A DNA stretch of 64,000 nucleotides from Stagnihabitans tardus (lineage in GTDB: Bacteria > Pseudomonadota > Alphaproteobacteria > Rhodobacterales > Rhodobacteraceae): positions 1-64,000 of the forward strand of contig NZ_JAABNR010000003.1 in assembly GCF_009925085.1 (NCBI RefSeq). Reading direction: 5' to 3'. Under the pieces are notes generated by a model, which ran no database searches, was not told the origin of the DNA, and saw nothing but the letters and a program-made list of their open reading frames with translations. Of the stretch, positions 45,445-54,125 are shown in pieces (the first letter of the stretch is position 1; every line of letters starts with the position of its first letter). Position numbers and translations under genes: made by a program.

Positions 45445-46878
45445 CTAGTTCCCCCGTCGCCCCACGGCCTCCAGGTCGATGGGCTCGGGCTCTTTCAATT
45501 TGGGGCCGTTGACGATCACCGGCAAAAGCTCTGCCCCGGTGGCCGAGGGACCCGAGACCTCGTTCGGCTCGCGCCAGGACAGGGTATCGAAGCCGCCGCA
45601 ATTCTCGCAGGTCGGGCCCCAGGCGGAATGCACCGCCTGGCACTTGTCGCAGCACCACTGCGGGCCGCGCGGAGCGGTCAGCGCCTTGGAGAGCCAGGCG
45701 CGCACGGTGGCCTCGTCACCGCCCTCACCGCGCTCGATGGCGGCCATGATCGCCAGGGACCGCTGCGTAGGCTTCACCACCGCCAGGTCACCTAGCGCCC
45801 GCCTTGCCGCCGGGAAATCCTCCGCCGCGATGGAAAGTTCCGCCAAAAGCTGCCGCGTCTCCGCATCCTCCGGCCGGATCGCGGTCAGGACCTTGAACCG
45901 CTTGACCCTTGCATCCGGGCTCTCCTCCGGCTCGATCTCGGCAAAGGCCGCCGCCAGGTCGGGATGGGGCCGCGCCTCCCAGGCCTTCTTCAAGACCCGC
46001 GTCGCGTTCTTCTTGTCGCCCTTGGCGATATAGCTGCGCGCCGCCATAGCCGCCGCCGGGATCAGGTCCGGAGAGGCCTTGTTGGCCGCAATCGCCGCCT
46101 CCTGCGCCTCGATCGAGGCGCTTTCATCCACGACCACCTTGGCCTCTTGCAAAGCCATCACTGCATCGCGCCGCTTCCAGACCTCTTTCGGCAGAACCCC
46201 CGCCCGCGCCTGGGCCTGCAAGGTCGCCCTCGCGCCCTTCCAGTCGGCGGCGCCGGATTGCAGCTTCAAAAGCACCTCCTGCAAGGCCGCATCGCGCGGC
46301 TTCATCTCGAAGGCCTTTTCGGCCAGCTTCAGCGCCGTCTCCTTGTCGCCCTCGGCGAGCTTCTGGTTCAAGAGGCCGCGGATCCCCACGAACCGCGTCC
46401 GAGGATCAGCCAGAAGCGCCTTGTAGGCCCCCTCGGCCTTGGCCGTATCGCCCGAGACCTCCGCCGCCTGGGCGGTCAAGAGCCCCGTCAAAGCCGGCAT
46501 GTCCAGGTAGCTTTGCGCCCTCTGCGCCTTGATCAGCGCCAGCCGCCCCTCTCCGGCGGCGAGCGCCAGCATCCCATCGGCCAGGGCCTGGAAGCCCCGC
46601 CTTTCGCGGTCGCGGTCCAGGTAGCGGCTGATCGCCGTCTCATCGCCCGAGAAGAACCGGATGACCGCCACGACCAGGCCGAGGACCTTCATCACCAGCC
46701 AGCCTGCCAGGGTGATCAGCAGGACCGCAATCGCCAGCGGCAGGGGCCGCAACGAGATCTCGTAGCCCGCAAAGGACACCCGCATCACCGCATCGGCCTG
46801 CAAGAGGTAATCCGCGCCAAAGGCCAGGACCAGGACCAGGGTGACAAAGAACAATATCCGCAGAAGCGACCAGAGCAT
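45445..46878 (-). CDS. hemY: HemY-like TPR membrane protein with C-terminal zinc ribbon
   Basis: 477 residues. Two N-terminal membrane helices (about 5-25 and 45-68) with HemY_N sequence ([19 protein letters not shown]), then a TPR solenoid (about 85-400). The C-terminus has CDKC and CENC in a rubredoxin-like ribbon (about 408-435). HemY of this type (not protoporphyrinogen oxidase) is linked to late haem biosynthesis by gene context. The ribbon resembles the LapB/YciM rubredoxin domain. Its start is five bases from mic60, in the hemD-mic60-hemY operon. Confidence 0.9.
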   Translation of the reverse strand: MLWSLLRILFFVTLVLVLAFGADYLLQADAVMRVSFAGYEISLRPLPLAIAVLLITLAGWLVMKVLGLVVAVIRFFSGDETAISRYLDRDRERRGFQALADGMLALAAGEGRLALIKAQRAQSYLDMPALTGLLTAQAAEVSGDTAKAEGAYKALLADPRTRFVGIRGLLNQKLAEGDKETALKLAEKAFEMKPRDAALQEVLLKLQSGAADWKGARATLQAQARAGVLPKEVWKRRDAVMALQEAKVVVDESASIEAQEAAIAANKASPDLIPAAAMAARSYIAKGDKKNATRVLKKAWEARPHPDLAAAFAEIEPEESPDARVKRFKVLTAIRPEDAETRQLLAELSIAAEDFPAARRALGDLAVVKPTQRSLAIMAAIERGEGGDEATVRAWLSKALTAPRGPQWCCDKCQAVHSAWGPTCENCGGFDTLSWREPNEVSGPSATGAELLPVIVNGPKLKEPEPIDLEAVGRRGN

Positions 46879-46882
46879 CGGC

Positions 46883-47905
46883 CTACTCCATCAAGGGGGC
46901 AAGGGCGGCTTCGGCATCGAGCCGCAGCTGCGCCAGGGCCTGCCAGTCGGCCATCGCGGCCTTGCCCGCCTCGGGCAGGGCGCCCAGTTCGGCCACCGCG
47001 CCCGCCACATCGCCCTTGGCCAGGGCGGCCTCGGCGCGCGACAGGACGGCATCGGGGTCGGTGCCCTCTTGCGGGGTCAGGGCGCGCGCCCCGGTCGTCG
47101 CCCGCAGGAAGTTCTTGACCCGCTCGGACCAGGTGGCGCCCATGTCGGCCTTGAGGCTCGCCTCCAGCGCGGCGCGGGCGGCATCCGGGAAAGCGGCCTG
47201 GAGCGCGGGCAGCGAGGGCAGGCCCGTCGCCGCATGTTCGGCGATCACCGACGGCAGGTCGTTCAGATCGACCACGGCGCGGATATAGGGCGCGCCGGAA
47301 TCCATCGCCGCCGCAATCTGGCGCAGAGCCGCCTGGCGGACCCCCTCTGCGGCGGTCTCTTTCGCCTGGGCCTCGATCTGCGCCAGCTTGTCGGCGGTGG
47401 CCTTCACCTGGGCATCCAGCTGCGCCTGAACCTCGGGCGAGACGACACCCGCGCTTTGCGCCTTCATCGCCTCGACCTCGGCCCGCAGGCTGGCCAAGGC
47501 CGCCGGATCGGCCGAAGCCCCCTGCGCCGTGGGCCTTGCTTCCAGCGCGGTCAGACGTTGATCCAGCGCGCCCAGGTCCACCACGGGAGCCGCCTCCAGC
47601 TTGGCGATGCGGTCGGCCAGGCCCTGCGCCGCCTCGAGCTTGGCGCTCAGCTCCTTGACCTGCGCGGTCAGGGTCGCCACCTGCTCCACCGCCTGGGCCA
47701 GGCCGGGATCGGTCGCCGGGGCCTGCAGGGGCCAGCCCTGCGGCACGACCTGGGCCAGGCCGAAGCCCAGGCCCGCCGCGACGACGCCCCCCAGCACCGG
47801 CCACAGGGCCGACCGACGCGGCGCGGGTTTCGGCTTTTCAACCACAGGAGGCGGGACCTCGACCTTCGGCTCTTCTTTGATCTCGATAACCTCGGGTTCG
47901 GCCAT
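46883..47905 (-). CDS. AlphaMic60/mitofilin homologue
   Basis: 340 residues. Cytoplasmic N-terminus with acidic/Pro-rich segment, one transmembrane helix (about 33-52, [20 protein letters not shown]), a long coiled coil (about 65-210), then a C-terminal mitofilin-like domain ([31 protein letters not shown]). Alphaproteobacterial Mic60 shapes intracytoplasmic membranes and contacts outer-membrane proteins. Location between hemD and hemY is its diagnostic context. Co-transcribed with hemY (five-base gap). Confidence 0.85.
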   Translation of the reverse strand: MAEPEVIEIKEEPKVEVPPPVVEKPKPAPRRSALWPVLGGVVAAGLGFGLAQVVPQGWPLQAPATDPGLAQAVEQVATLTAQVKELSAKLEAAQGLADRIAKLEAAPVVDLGALDQRLTALEARPTAQGASADPAALASLRAEVEAMKAQSAGVVSPEVQAQLDAQVKATADKLAQIEAQAKETAAEGVRQAALRQIAAAMDSGAPYIRAVVDLNDLPSVIAEHAATGLPSLPALQAAFPDAARAALEASLKADMGATWSERVKNFLRATTGARALTPQEGTDPDAVLSRAEAALAKGDVAGAVAELGALPEAGKAAMADWQALAQLRLDAEAALAPLME

Positions 47906-47953
47906 GACGTCCTCCTGTACTCCCCCCTAGGTAATGCTGCCCTGCCCCCGGCT

Positions 47954-48646
47954 TCAAGCCAAAGCCAGCCGGTTCCACAAGGTAAGCGTCGCTTCCAGCA
48001 TGGAATCGCCGTCCGGGCGGGCGGCGATCAGGGCCGAGGGGTCGAGGCTGCGGGCCGCCTGAGCCACGGCTTGCGACATGGCCACGACGCGCAAGGGGGC
48101 CGTGGCGCCGATCCGCTTGGCCTCGGCGGCCAGGATCTGGGCGCTGCGGGGCGAGAAAAGCGGAGCGATCACGGGGGTTTGGCCACGCAGGGCGGCCTGC
48201 GCCTCGGCGGTCAGGTCCTGTTCCTCTTGCGCATAGGCCAGGGCCTCGGCGGTGGGCACACCTGCGGCCGTCAGGCGCGCGGCAATCTCTCCCCGCGCCT
48301 CACGCCCGCGCAGGTGCAAAAGCGGCGCGACGGGGGCGGAGAGAATCAGCGCGATCAGCGCCTCGGCATCGCCCGAGGCGCTGGTGGCGTCGAAGCCCAG
48401 GGCCCGCGCCGTGGCCGCCGTCCGGTCGCCCACGCAAAAGGCACGGCAGGGCGCCAGGCCGCGCGCCGCCAGGGCCCCGGTCTCGGAGGTCAGGATCAGC
48501 GCTTCATGCGGGGGGATCGCGGGGAAAAGGAAGCGCGGCGCGATCAGCGGCGAGATCAGGCAATCGAGCCCCAGAGCGGCCGCAAACCTCTCCGACTGCG
48601 GCGCGGGCCGGGTCAAGAGGATCAGGGCTCGCGGTTGTGCGCTCAT
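47954..48646 (-). CDS. hemD: Uroporphyrinogen-III synthase
   Basis: 230 residues. Cyclises hydroxymethylbilane to uroporphyrinogen III, shared by haem and cobalamin routes. The family is weakly conserved; [47 protein letters not shown] and [11 protein letters not shown] support the call, together with the hemD-mic60-hemY context. Start [14 protein letters not shown] is natural for the family. hemC, often next door, is not in this window. It diverges from tsaD with a 45-base gap. Confidence 0.85.
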   Translation of the reverse strand: MSAQPRALILLTRPAPQSERFAAALGLDCLISPLIAPRFLFPAIPPHEALILTSETGALAARGLAPCRAFCVGDRTAATARALGFDATSASGDAEALIALILSAPVAPLLHLRGREARGEIAARLTAAGVPTAEALAYAQEEQDLTAEAQAALRGQTPVIAPLFSPRSAQILAAEAKRIGATAPLRVVAMSQAVAQAARSLDPSALIAARPDGDSMLEATLTLWNRLALA

Positions 48647-48691
48647 GGCATCGGTGTTACCTCGGGGGCGGGTTTCAAACAAGGACGCGAG

Positions 48692-49756
48692 ATGGTGCTG
48701 ACCCTTCTTGGCATCGAAAGCAGCTGCGACGATTCGGCGGCGGCGGTGGTGCGGTCGGACCGGGCGGTTCTGTCCTCGGTGGTCGAGGGCCAGGCGGCGC
48801 TGCATGCGCCCTTTGGCGGGGTCGTGCCCGAAATCGCGGCGCGGGCCCATGCGGAAAAGCTGGATGGCTGTGTCGCCCGCGCCCTGGCCGAGGCGGGGGT
48901 TGGGCTGGCCGACCTCGACGCCGTGGCGGTGACCTCTGGTCCTGGGCTGATCGGCGGTGTCCTGTCGGGCGTGATGCTGGCGCGCGGGATCGCGGCGGCG
49001 ACGGGGCTGCCGCTGGTGGGGGTCAATCACCTGGCGGGCCATGCGCTGACACCGCGCCTGACCGATGGGCTGGAGTTTCCCTATCTGATGCTCCTGGTCT
49101 CGGGCGGGCATTGCCAGTTCCTGATGGTCAGCGGGCCGGGGGAGTTCCGGCGGCTGGGTGGCACGATCGACGATGCCCCGGGGGAGGCCTTCGACAAGGT
49201 CGCCAAGCTTTTGGCCCTGCCGCAGCCGGGTGGGCCGCCCTTGGAGGCCGAGGCGTTGAAGGGGGATGCGAAGCGGTTCGCCCTGCCGAGGCCGCTCTTG
49301 GACCGTCCGGGCTGTGACATGAGCTTTTCCGGGTTGAAAACGGCGGTTCTGCGGGCGCGGGATGCCTTGATCGCGGAACATGGGGGCCTGCGCCGGCAGG
49401 ACCGCGCGGACCTTTGCGCGAGCTTCCAGGCGGCGGTCGCGGCGGTGCTGGCGGAGAAGACGCGGCGGGCGCTGGCGGAGTCGGAGGCTCCGGTGCTGGC
49501 CGTGGCGGGGGGCGTGGCGGCCAATTCGGTGATCCGCGCGGCCTTGCAGGGGGTTTGCGAGAAGGCGGGGGTGGGGTTCACGGCGCCTCCCTTGCGGCTT
49601 TGCACCGACAATGCGGCGATGATCGCCTGGGCGGGGATCGAGAAGCTGCAGGCGGGGCTGGTGGACCCGGCGGATTTGACCGCCCGGCCGCGCTGGCCCC
49701 TGGACGCCATGGCCGCGCCGATGATCGGATCGGGCAAGAAGGGGGCCAAAGCGTGA
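48692..49756 (+). CDS. tsaD: tRNA N6-adenosine threonylcarbamoyltransferase TsaD
   Basis: 354 residues. Transfers the threonylcarbamoyl group to A37 of ANN-decoding tRNAs with TsaB and TsaE. Metal-binding His113 and His117 in [20 protein letters not shown] at the N-terminus; [20 protein letters not shown] and the C-terminal [12 protein letters not shown] (Asp ligand) complete the ASKHA signature. Its TGA overlaps the GTG of gpsA (GTGA). It heads the tsaD-gpsA-yciI-EVE operon. Confidence 0.97.
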   Translation: MVLTLLGIESSCDDSAAAVVRSDRAVLSSVVEGQAALHAPFGGVVPEIAARAHAEKLDGCVARALAEAGVGLADLDAVAVTSGPGLIGGVLSGVMLARGIAAATGLPLVGVNHLAGHALTPRLTDGLEFPYLMLLVSGGHCQFLMVSGPGEFRRLGGTIDDAPGEAFDKVAKLLALPQPGGPPLEAEALKGDAKRFALPRPLLDRPGCDMSFSGLKTAVLRARDALIAEHGGLRRQDRADLCASFQAAVAAVLAEKTRRALAESEAPVLAVAGGVAANSVIRAALQGVCEKAGVGFTAPPLRLCTDNAAMIAWAGIEKLQAGLVDPADLTARPRWPLDAMAAPMIGSGKKGAKA

Positions 49757-50643
49757 TCGGCATTGTCGGAGCCGGGGCCTTTGGCCGGGCGCTCGCTGTT
49801 GCGCTGGCCGCGCGGGGGGTCACGCTTTGGGCGCGCGATCCGGGCTCGGAGCGTCTGCCCGGCGTCGCCCTGCCCGAGGGCGTGCGGCTGACGGGTGACC
49901 TGGATGACCTGAAGGGGGCCGAGGCTCTGCTGCTCGCCCTGCCGATGCAGGCGCTTTCCGGGTTTCTGGCGGAGCATCCTTTGCAAGGGCGGCTTGTCGC
50001 CTGCTGCAAGGGGATCGACCTTGCGACGCTGAAAGGGCCAAGCGCGGTGATCGGCGAGGGCGCCTTTGTCCTGACCGGACCGAGTTTCGCCGCCGATATC
50101 GCGGCGGGGCTTCCGACCGCGCTGACGCTGGCGGGGCCCGATGACGGCGGGCTTCAGGCCCTGCTCTCGACGCCGACCCTGAGGCTTTACCGCACGACGG
50201 ATGTAGTCGGGGCCGAGCTTGGTGGCGCCTTGAAGAATGTCGTCGCCATCGCGGCGGGGGTTGTCATCGGCGCAGGCCTGGGCGAAAGCGCCCGGGCCGC
50301 GCTGATCACCAGGGGCTTTGCCGAAATGCAGCGGCTGGCGGGCGCCCTGGGCGCGCGGCCCGAGACCTTGATGGGGCTTTCGGGCCTGGGCGACCTCGTT
50401 CTGACCTGCAATTCGACCGGGTCGCGCAACCTGCGCTTTGGGCTCGCCTTGGGCCGGGGTGAGGCCTTTGACGCCTCCGTCACCGTCGAGGGCGCCGCCA
50501 CCGCCGAGGCCGTCGCCCGGCTTTCGGCCCGGATGGGCGTCGAGATGCCGATTTCCACCATGGTCGCCCGGCTGATCGCCCATGACCTGAGCTTGCCCGA
50601 GGCGATCCGCCTCTTGATGACCCGCCCCCTGAAGGAGGAATGA
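49753..50643 (+). CDS. gpsA: Glycerol-3-phosphate dehydrogenase [NAD(P)+]
   Basis: 296 residues, somewhat shorter than the usual 320-340. Makes sn-glycerol-3-phosphate for phospholipids from dihydroxyacetone phosphate. Rossmann motif [13 protein letters not shown]; active Lys in [32 protein letters not shown] is the substrate-binding block. The GTG start overlaps the tsaD stop codon. The stop codon abuts the ATG of the YciI-like gene. Confidence 0.95.
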   Translation: MIGIVGAGAFGRALAVALAARGVTLWARDPGSERLPGVALPEGVRLTGDLDDLKGAEALLLALPMQALSGFLAEHPLQGRLVACCKGIDLATLKGPSAVIGEGAFVLTGPSFAADIAAGLPTALTLAGPDDGGLQALLSTPTLRLYRTTDVVGAELGGALKNVVAIAAGVVIGAGLGESARAALITRGFAEMQRLAGALGARPETLMGLSGLGDLVLTCNSTGSRNLRFGLALGRGEAFDASVTVEGAATAEAVARLSARMGVEMPISTMVARLIAHDLSLPEAIRLLMTRPLKEE

Positions 50644-50913
50644 ATGCGCGCCGTCCTGATCTGCATCGACAAACCGGGGTCCCTGGACCTGCGCCTCGCC
50701 AACCGTCCGGCCCATGTCGAATACCTCAAGGCCTCGCCTTGCGTGGAACTCGCCGGGCCTTTCCTGGAGGGCGAGACCATGGTGGGCTCCATGCTGGTCC
50801 TGAACGTCGAAAGCCTGGCGGAGGCGCAGGCCTGGGCGGCGAATGACCCCTATGCCAAGGCGGGGCTCTTTGCCTCGGTCGAGATCCGCGAATGGAAGAA
50901 GGTGATCGGATGA
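50644..50913 (+). CDS. YciI-like (YCII domain) protein
   Basis: 89 residues, a ferredoxin-like dimeric fold. Family blocks: RPAHVEYLKA with the conserved His, GSMLVLNVESLAEAQAWAANDPY with the conserved Asp, and a terminal VEIREWKKVIG. YciI proteins have poorly defined, possibly hydrolase or lyase-like roles. It starts directly after gpsA and its stop codon overlaps the next ATG (ATGA), so it is fully embedded in the operon. Confidence 0.9.
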   Translation: MRAVLICIDKPGSLDLRLANRPAHVEYLKASPCVELAGPFLEGETMVGSMLVLNVESLAEAQAWAANDPYAKAGLFASVEIREWKKVIG

Positions 50914-51329
50914 GCTACTGGCTGTTCAAATCCGAGCCCAATGTCATCTCGTTCCAAAGCCTCTGGGACAAGCTGCCCCAGGACGAGGAATGGCACGGCA
51001 TCCGCAACTACCAGGCGCGCAACAACATGCGGTTGATGAAGATCGGCGAGAAGGGCTTCTTCTACCATTCCAACATCGGGAAAGAGATCGTGGGCCTGGT
51101 CGAGGTCACACGGCTTTCGGCACCCGACAGCAAGACCGATGACCCGCGCTGGGATTGCGTCCACTTCCGCCCCATCGCGCATTTCAAGCGGCCCGTGGGG
51201 CTGGAGGAATGCAAGCACACGCCGGGGCTGGAGGAGATGGTGCTGATCAACAACTCCCGCCTGTCGGTCCAGCCGGTGCGGGAAAGCGAATGGCGGATCA
51301 TCTGCGCCCTGGGTGGGGTGGAGCCCTGA
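50910..51329 (+). CDS. EVE domain (PUA-like) protein
   Basis: 139 residues. Begins YWLFKSEPNVISF and contains WHGIRNYQARNNMRLMKIGEKGFFYHS, the EVE signature; the C-terminal VLINNSRLSVQPV matches too. EVE domains bind modified bases in DNA or RNA. The tsaD operon context suggests a link to tRNA or nucleic-acid modification sensing, which is inference. The start overlaps the YciI-like stop codon by four bases; an 18-base upstream start is less likely. Confidence 0.92.
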   Translation: MSYWLFKSEPNVISFQSLWDKLPQDEEWHGIRNYQARNNMRLMKIGEKGFFYHSNIGKEIVGLVEVTRLSAPDSKTDDPRWDCVHFRPIAHFKRPVGLEECKHTPGLEEMVLINNSRLSVQPVRESEWRIICALGGVEP

Positions 51330-51408
51330 GGGCGCCCCGCCCCAGGGCCCGCAAAGCGCTTTGCGCCGGGGGAAAGCAGCGTTAACCTCGCCGAAAAGGG
51401 AGGGTTCC

Positions 51409-51804
51409 ATGCAATATCTCGCCGTGCTTCTGGCCGCAGCCGCCGCCTATGGCTTTGCGGCTTTCTGGTATACGAAGATGTCGAAACCCTGGGCCGAGGC
51501 CGCGGGGATTCCCATGTTCGATGGCAAGCCGCAGGGCAATGGCAGCCCCTTGCCCTTCGTCATCGGCGGGGTGATGCAGCTTTTGGTCGCCGGGATGATG
51601 CGGCATGTCTTCCTGATGGGCGGGCTGGACACAGTAGGCGAGGGCATCATGGGTGGCTTCGGCATCGGGGCCTTTCTCATCACGCCCTGGGTCACGATGA
51701 ACTATGCCTTTGCCGGGCGGCCCTTCAAGCTGACGGTGCTGGATGGGGTCAACAGCGTGGTGGGATGCACCCTGATGGGCCTGGTCCTGTCGCTGTTCCT
51801 GTAG
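51409..51804 (+). CDS. DUF1761-family four-helix membrane protein
   Basis: 131 residues with four hydrophobic segments and the N-terminal block AAYGFAAFWYTKMSKPWAEAAG, typical of DUF1761. No function is known for the family. GGGAGGG lies seven bases before the ATG. The intergenic gap after the EVE gene is 79 bases, so it may or may not belong to that operon. Confidence 0.8.
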   Translation: MQYLAVLLAAAAAYGFAAFWYTKMSKPWAEAAGIPMFDGKPQGNGSPLPFVIGGVMQLLVAGMMRHVFLMGGLDTVGEGIMGGFGIGAFLITPWVTMNYAFAGRPFKLTVLDGVNSVVGCTLMGLVLSLFL

Positions 51805-51923
51805 AGTGATCCTGCCTGTGGCCCTGGACGGCTGGCAGGCGGGCTGTGCAGCCATCCAACCGGGCTGCGGTTGCGATGCCCCTTGCGCGCGACGGCGAAA
51901 TCCTGGGGCCACATCAAGGGGGC

Positions 51924-51968
51924 CAAAAAAAATGAGGGGCCCCCACCCCTAGGGACCCCTCATCCACC
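51924..51968 (-). terminator. Intrinsic terminator (minus strand)
   Basis: ATGAGGGG (51932-51939) pairs with CCCCTCAT (51956-51963). On the minus strand the stem is followed by TTTTTTTT (complement of 51925-51932). It terminates transcription coming leftward from the DUF2853 gene or from a transcript in the 51965-52084 gap. An unrelated gene-free stretch (51805-51923) lies to its left. Confidence 0.75.
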
Positions 51969-52084
51969 CCACGTGCTCCCAGCTCGCACGTGTCTGATAA
52001 AAGGTCCCGGACATGATGCCCATGGACAGAAGCTAGCCCGAATCGTGGGGCTCTGTCCAAGGCCAAGAAGCGAAAGTTTGAGCC
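51965..52084 (-). other. Structured gap between DUF2853 stop codon and terminator; possible small RNA
   Basis: The minus-strand sequence can form a hairpin from GGACAG/CTGTCC arms (52024-52029 with 52053-52058) and another from CACGTGC/GCACGTG arms (51970-51976 with 51986-51992), followed by the terminator. This could be a long structured 3' UTR or an independent small RNA. I see no clear promoter and no protein frame. Confidence 0.35.
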
Positions 52085-52414
52085 TTAACCAGCCTTTGGC
52101 CGGAACAGCGCCTGTTTGCCGAAATGCTGCACCAAGATATAGAACAGCACGGCGCGGTAGCGGGGGCCCGGTGTCTCATAGGTCTCCCAGGCGGCCTGGA
52201 TCGCCTCGTCGACGGCGGGCAGCGGGCCCAGCTTGCGGATCAGGCTCTTGCGGAAGGCGGGGAGGTCCTGGGGCGTCAGCGCCTCGGTCGCGGGGTCATA
52301 GATCAGCGGGCCGCAGGCCGTGACGACGCCGTGCAGCAGGTCCAGGTCGGGATGCATGCCACAGGCCTGGGCCAGGTCGGCGGCATAGCGGGCGATGTGG
52401 TCTTCCTGACGCAT
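52085..52414 (-). CDS. DUF2853-like small protein
   Basis: 109 residues, helical and soluble. Blocks LLHGVVTACGPLIYDPATEAL, SLIRKLG and YRAVLFYILVQHFGK match my memory of DUF2853. Function unknown. It lies between two minus-strand terminators and so is probably monocistronic. Codon use matches its neighbours. Confidence 0.7.
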   Translation of the reverse strand: MRQEDHIARYAADLAQACGMHPDLDLLHGVVTACGPLIYDPATEALTPQDLPAFRKSLIRKLGPLPAVDEAIQAAWETYETPGPRYRAVLFYILVQHFGKQALFRPKAG

Positions 52415-52451
52415 GGGGATAACTTAGGCAGGTCTTGCCGCCCGGAAAAGC

Positions 52452-52478
52452 AAAAACCGGGAATAATCCCGGTTTTTT
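52452..52478. terminator. Strong bidirectional terminator between ahcY and the DUF2853 gene
   Basis: A perfect 11-bp stem, AAAAACCGGGA (52452-52462) with TCCCGGTTTTT (52467-52477), and an AATA loop. T-tracts exist on both strands. It most likely ends the minus-strand ahcY transcript, about 125 bases past its stop codon. Confidence 0.85.
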
Positions 52479-52503
52479 CCCCGTGAGCGGCAAAGGCGCC
52501 CCG

Positions 52504-52600
52504 GTTAACCTGTTCTTCACAGTGCGGTACGATTTGAACCAAGCTTTACGACCCGGTTCGGGATCGGAGAAGGCCCGCCAGTCCCCGGCGGGCCTTTTTC
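52504..52600 (+). other. Possible plus-strand small RNA ending in a terminator beside ahcY
   Basis: TTAACC (52504-52509) and TACGAT (52527-52532) are 17 bases apart. About 40 bases later a GGCCCGCC/GGCGGGCC hairpin (52572-52579 with 52587-52594) is followed by TTTTT, a good plus-strand terminator. No plus-strand gene precedes it, so it implies a transcript of 60-70 nt convergent with ahcY. On the minus strand the same hairpin lacks a T-tract. Confidence 0.3.
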
Positions 52601-52603
52601 GGT

Positions 52604-54004
52604 TCAATAGCGGTAGTGCTCGGCCTTGAAGGGGCCTTCGACCTTGACGCCGATATAATCGGCCTGGTCCTTGCGCAGCTCGGTCAGCTTGACGCCGATC
52701 TTCTTCAGATGCAGGCGAGCGACCTTTTCGTCCAGGGCCTTGGGCAGGATATAGACGCCGGGGGCATAGTCCTTGCCCTTGGTCCAGAGCTCGATCTGCG
52801 CGAGGGTCTGGTTGGTGAACGACGCCGACATCACGAAGGACGGGTGGCCGGTCGCATTGCCGAGGTTCAGGAGACGGCCTTCCGACAGGAGGATGATGCG
52901 GGCGCCCGAGGGCATCTCGATCATGTCGACCTGTTCCTTGATGTTCGTCCACTTGTGGTTGCGAAGGGCCGCGACCTGGATTTCGTTGTCAAAGTGGCCG
53001 ATGTTGCCGACGATGGCCATGTCCTTCATCTCGCGGATATGCTCGATGCGGATCACGTCCTTGTTGCCGGTCGTGGTGATGAAGATATCGGCCGTGGCGA
53101 CTTCGTCTTCCAGGATGGTGACTTCATAGCCATCCATCGCGGCCTGAAGCGCGCAGATCGGATCGACTTCGGTGACCTTGACGCGGGCGCCCGCGCCGCG
53201 GAGGCTTGCCGCCGAGCCCTTGCCCACATCGCCATAACCGCAGACGACCGCGACCTTGCCGGCCATCATCGTGTCGGTGGCGCGGCGGATGCCGTCGACC
53301 AGCGACTCTTTGCAGCCATACTTGTTGTCGAACTTCGACTTGGTGACCGAATCGTTCACGTTGATCGCCGGGAAGGGCAAAAGGCCCTTCTTGTGCAGCT
53401 CGTACAGGCGATGGACACCCGTCGTGGTTTCCTCGGACACGCCCTTGATCGCGGCGCGCTGCTTGGTGAACCAACCGGGCGAGGCCGCCAGGCGCTTCTT
53501 GATCTGGTTGAAGAGGCAAACTTCCTCGTCCGAGGTGGGCACGGCGATCAGGTCGGTCTCACCGGCCTCGACCCGGGCGCCCATCAGGATGTAAAGCGTC
53601 GCGTCCCCGCCATCGTCGAGGATCATGTTGCAAGTGCCACCCTCGCCGCCGAACTGGAAGATCTTGTCGGTGTAATCCCAATAGTCTTCAAGGGTTTCGC
53701 CCTTGATCGCGAAGACCGGGGTGCCATTGGCGGCAATCGCGGCCGCGGCATGGTCTTGCGTCGAGAAGATGTTGCAGGAGGCCCAGCGCACATCGGCGCC
53801 CAGCGCCTTGAGCGTTTCGATCAGGACCGCGGTCTGGATCGTCATGTGAAGGCTGCCGGCAATGCGGGCGCCCTTCAACGGTTGGGAGGCGCCGAATTCC
53901 TCGCGGCAGGCCATCAGGCCCGGCATTTCGGTCTCGGCGATGGTCATTTCCTTGCGTCCGAATTCGGCCAGGCCGATGTCCTTGACGATGTAATCCGCAG
54001 CCAT
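52604..54004 (-). CDS. ahcY: Adenosylhomocysteinase (SAH hydrolase)
   Basis: 466 residues, full length. Reversibly hydrolyses S-adenosylhomocysteine to adenosine and homocysteine, relieving product inhibition of methyltransferases. Blocks: [21 protein letters not shown], the NAD-binding [25 protein letters not shown] and the C-terminal [13 protein letters not shown] with the NAD-contacting Lys-Tyr. GGAGAG lies four bases before the ATG. No SAM or SAH riboswitch could be recognised upstream. Confidence 0.97.
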   Translation of the reverse strand: MAADYIVKDIGLAEFGRKEMTIAETEMPGLMACREEFGASQPLKGARIAGSLHMTIQTAVLIETLKALGADVRWASCNIFSTQDHAAAAIAANGTPVFAIKGETLEDYWDYTDKIFQFGGEGGTCNMILDDGGDATLYILMGARVEAGETDLIAVPTSDEEVCLFNQIKKRLAASPGWFTKQRAAIKGVSEETTTGVHRLYELHKKGLLPFPAINVNDSVTKSKFDNKYGCKESLVDGIRRATDTMMAGKVAVVCGYGDVGKGSAASLRGAGARVKVTEVDPICALQAAMDGYEVTILEDEVATADIFITTTGNKDVIRIEHIREMKDMAIVGNIGHFDNEIQVAALRNHKWTNIKEQVDMIEMPSGARIILLSEGRLLNLGNATGHPSFVMSASFTNQTLAQIELWTKGKDYAPGVYILPKALDEKVARLHLKKIGVKLTELRKDQADYIGVKVEGPFKAEHYRY

Positions 54005-54125
54005 GCGGTCTCTCCTTCACTCGGTGATGGGCGGGCAGATAGCACGGAGCGGGCCCGGCGACAATAAAACCGCTCAAGGTTAACGCCAGACTTCCGACGA
54101 AAGGTCCAATGCGGATTTCTGCGGT

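Noticed and set aside
46841-48691. Plus-strand frame open across mic60 and hemD in phase with tsaD
   Set aside because: It overlaps real minus-strand genes; the tsaD start [12 protein letters not shown] has the family N-terminus.
54005-54125. SAM or SAH riboswitch ahead of ahcY
   Set aside because: I looked for the conserved SAH and SAM riboswitch core motifs on the minus strand and found none.
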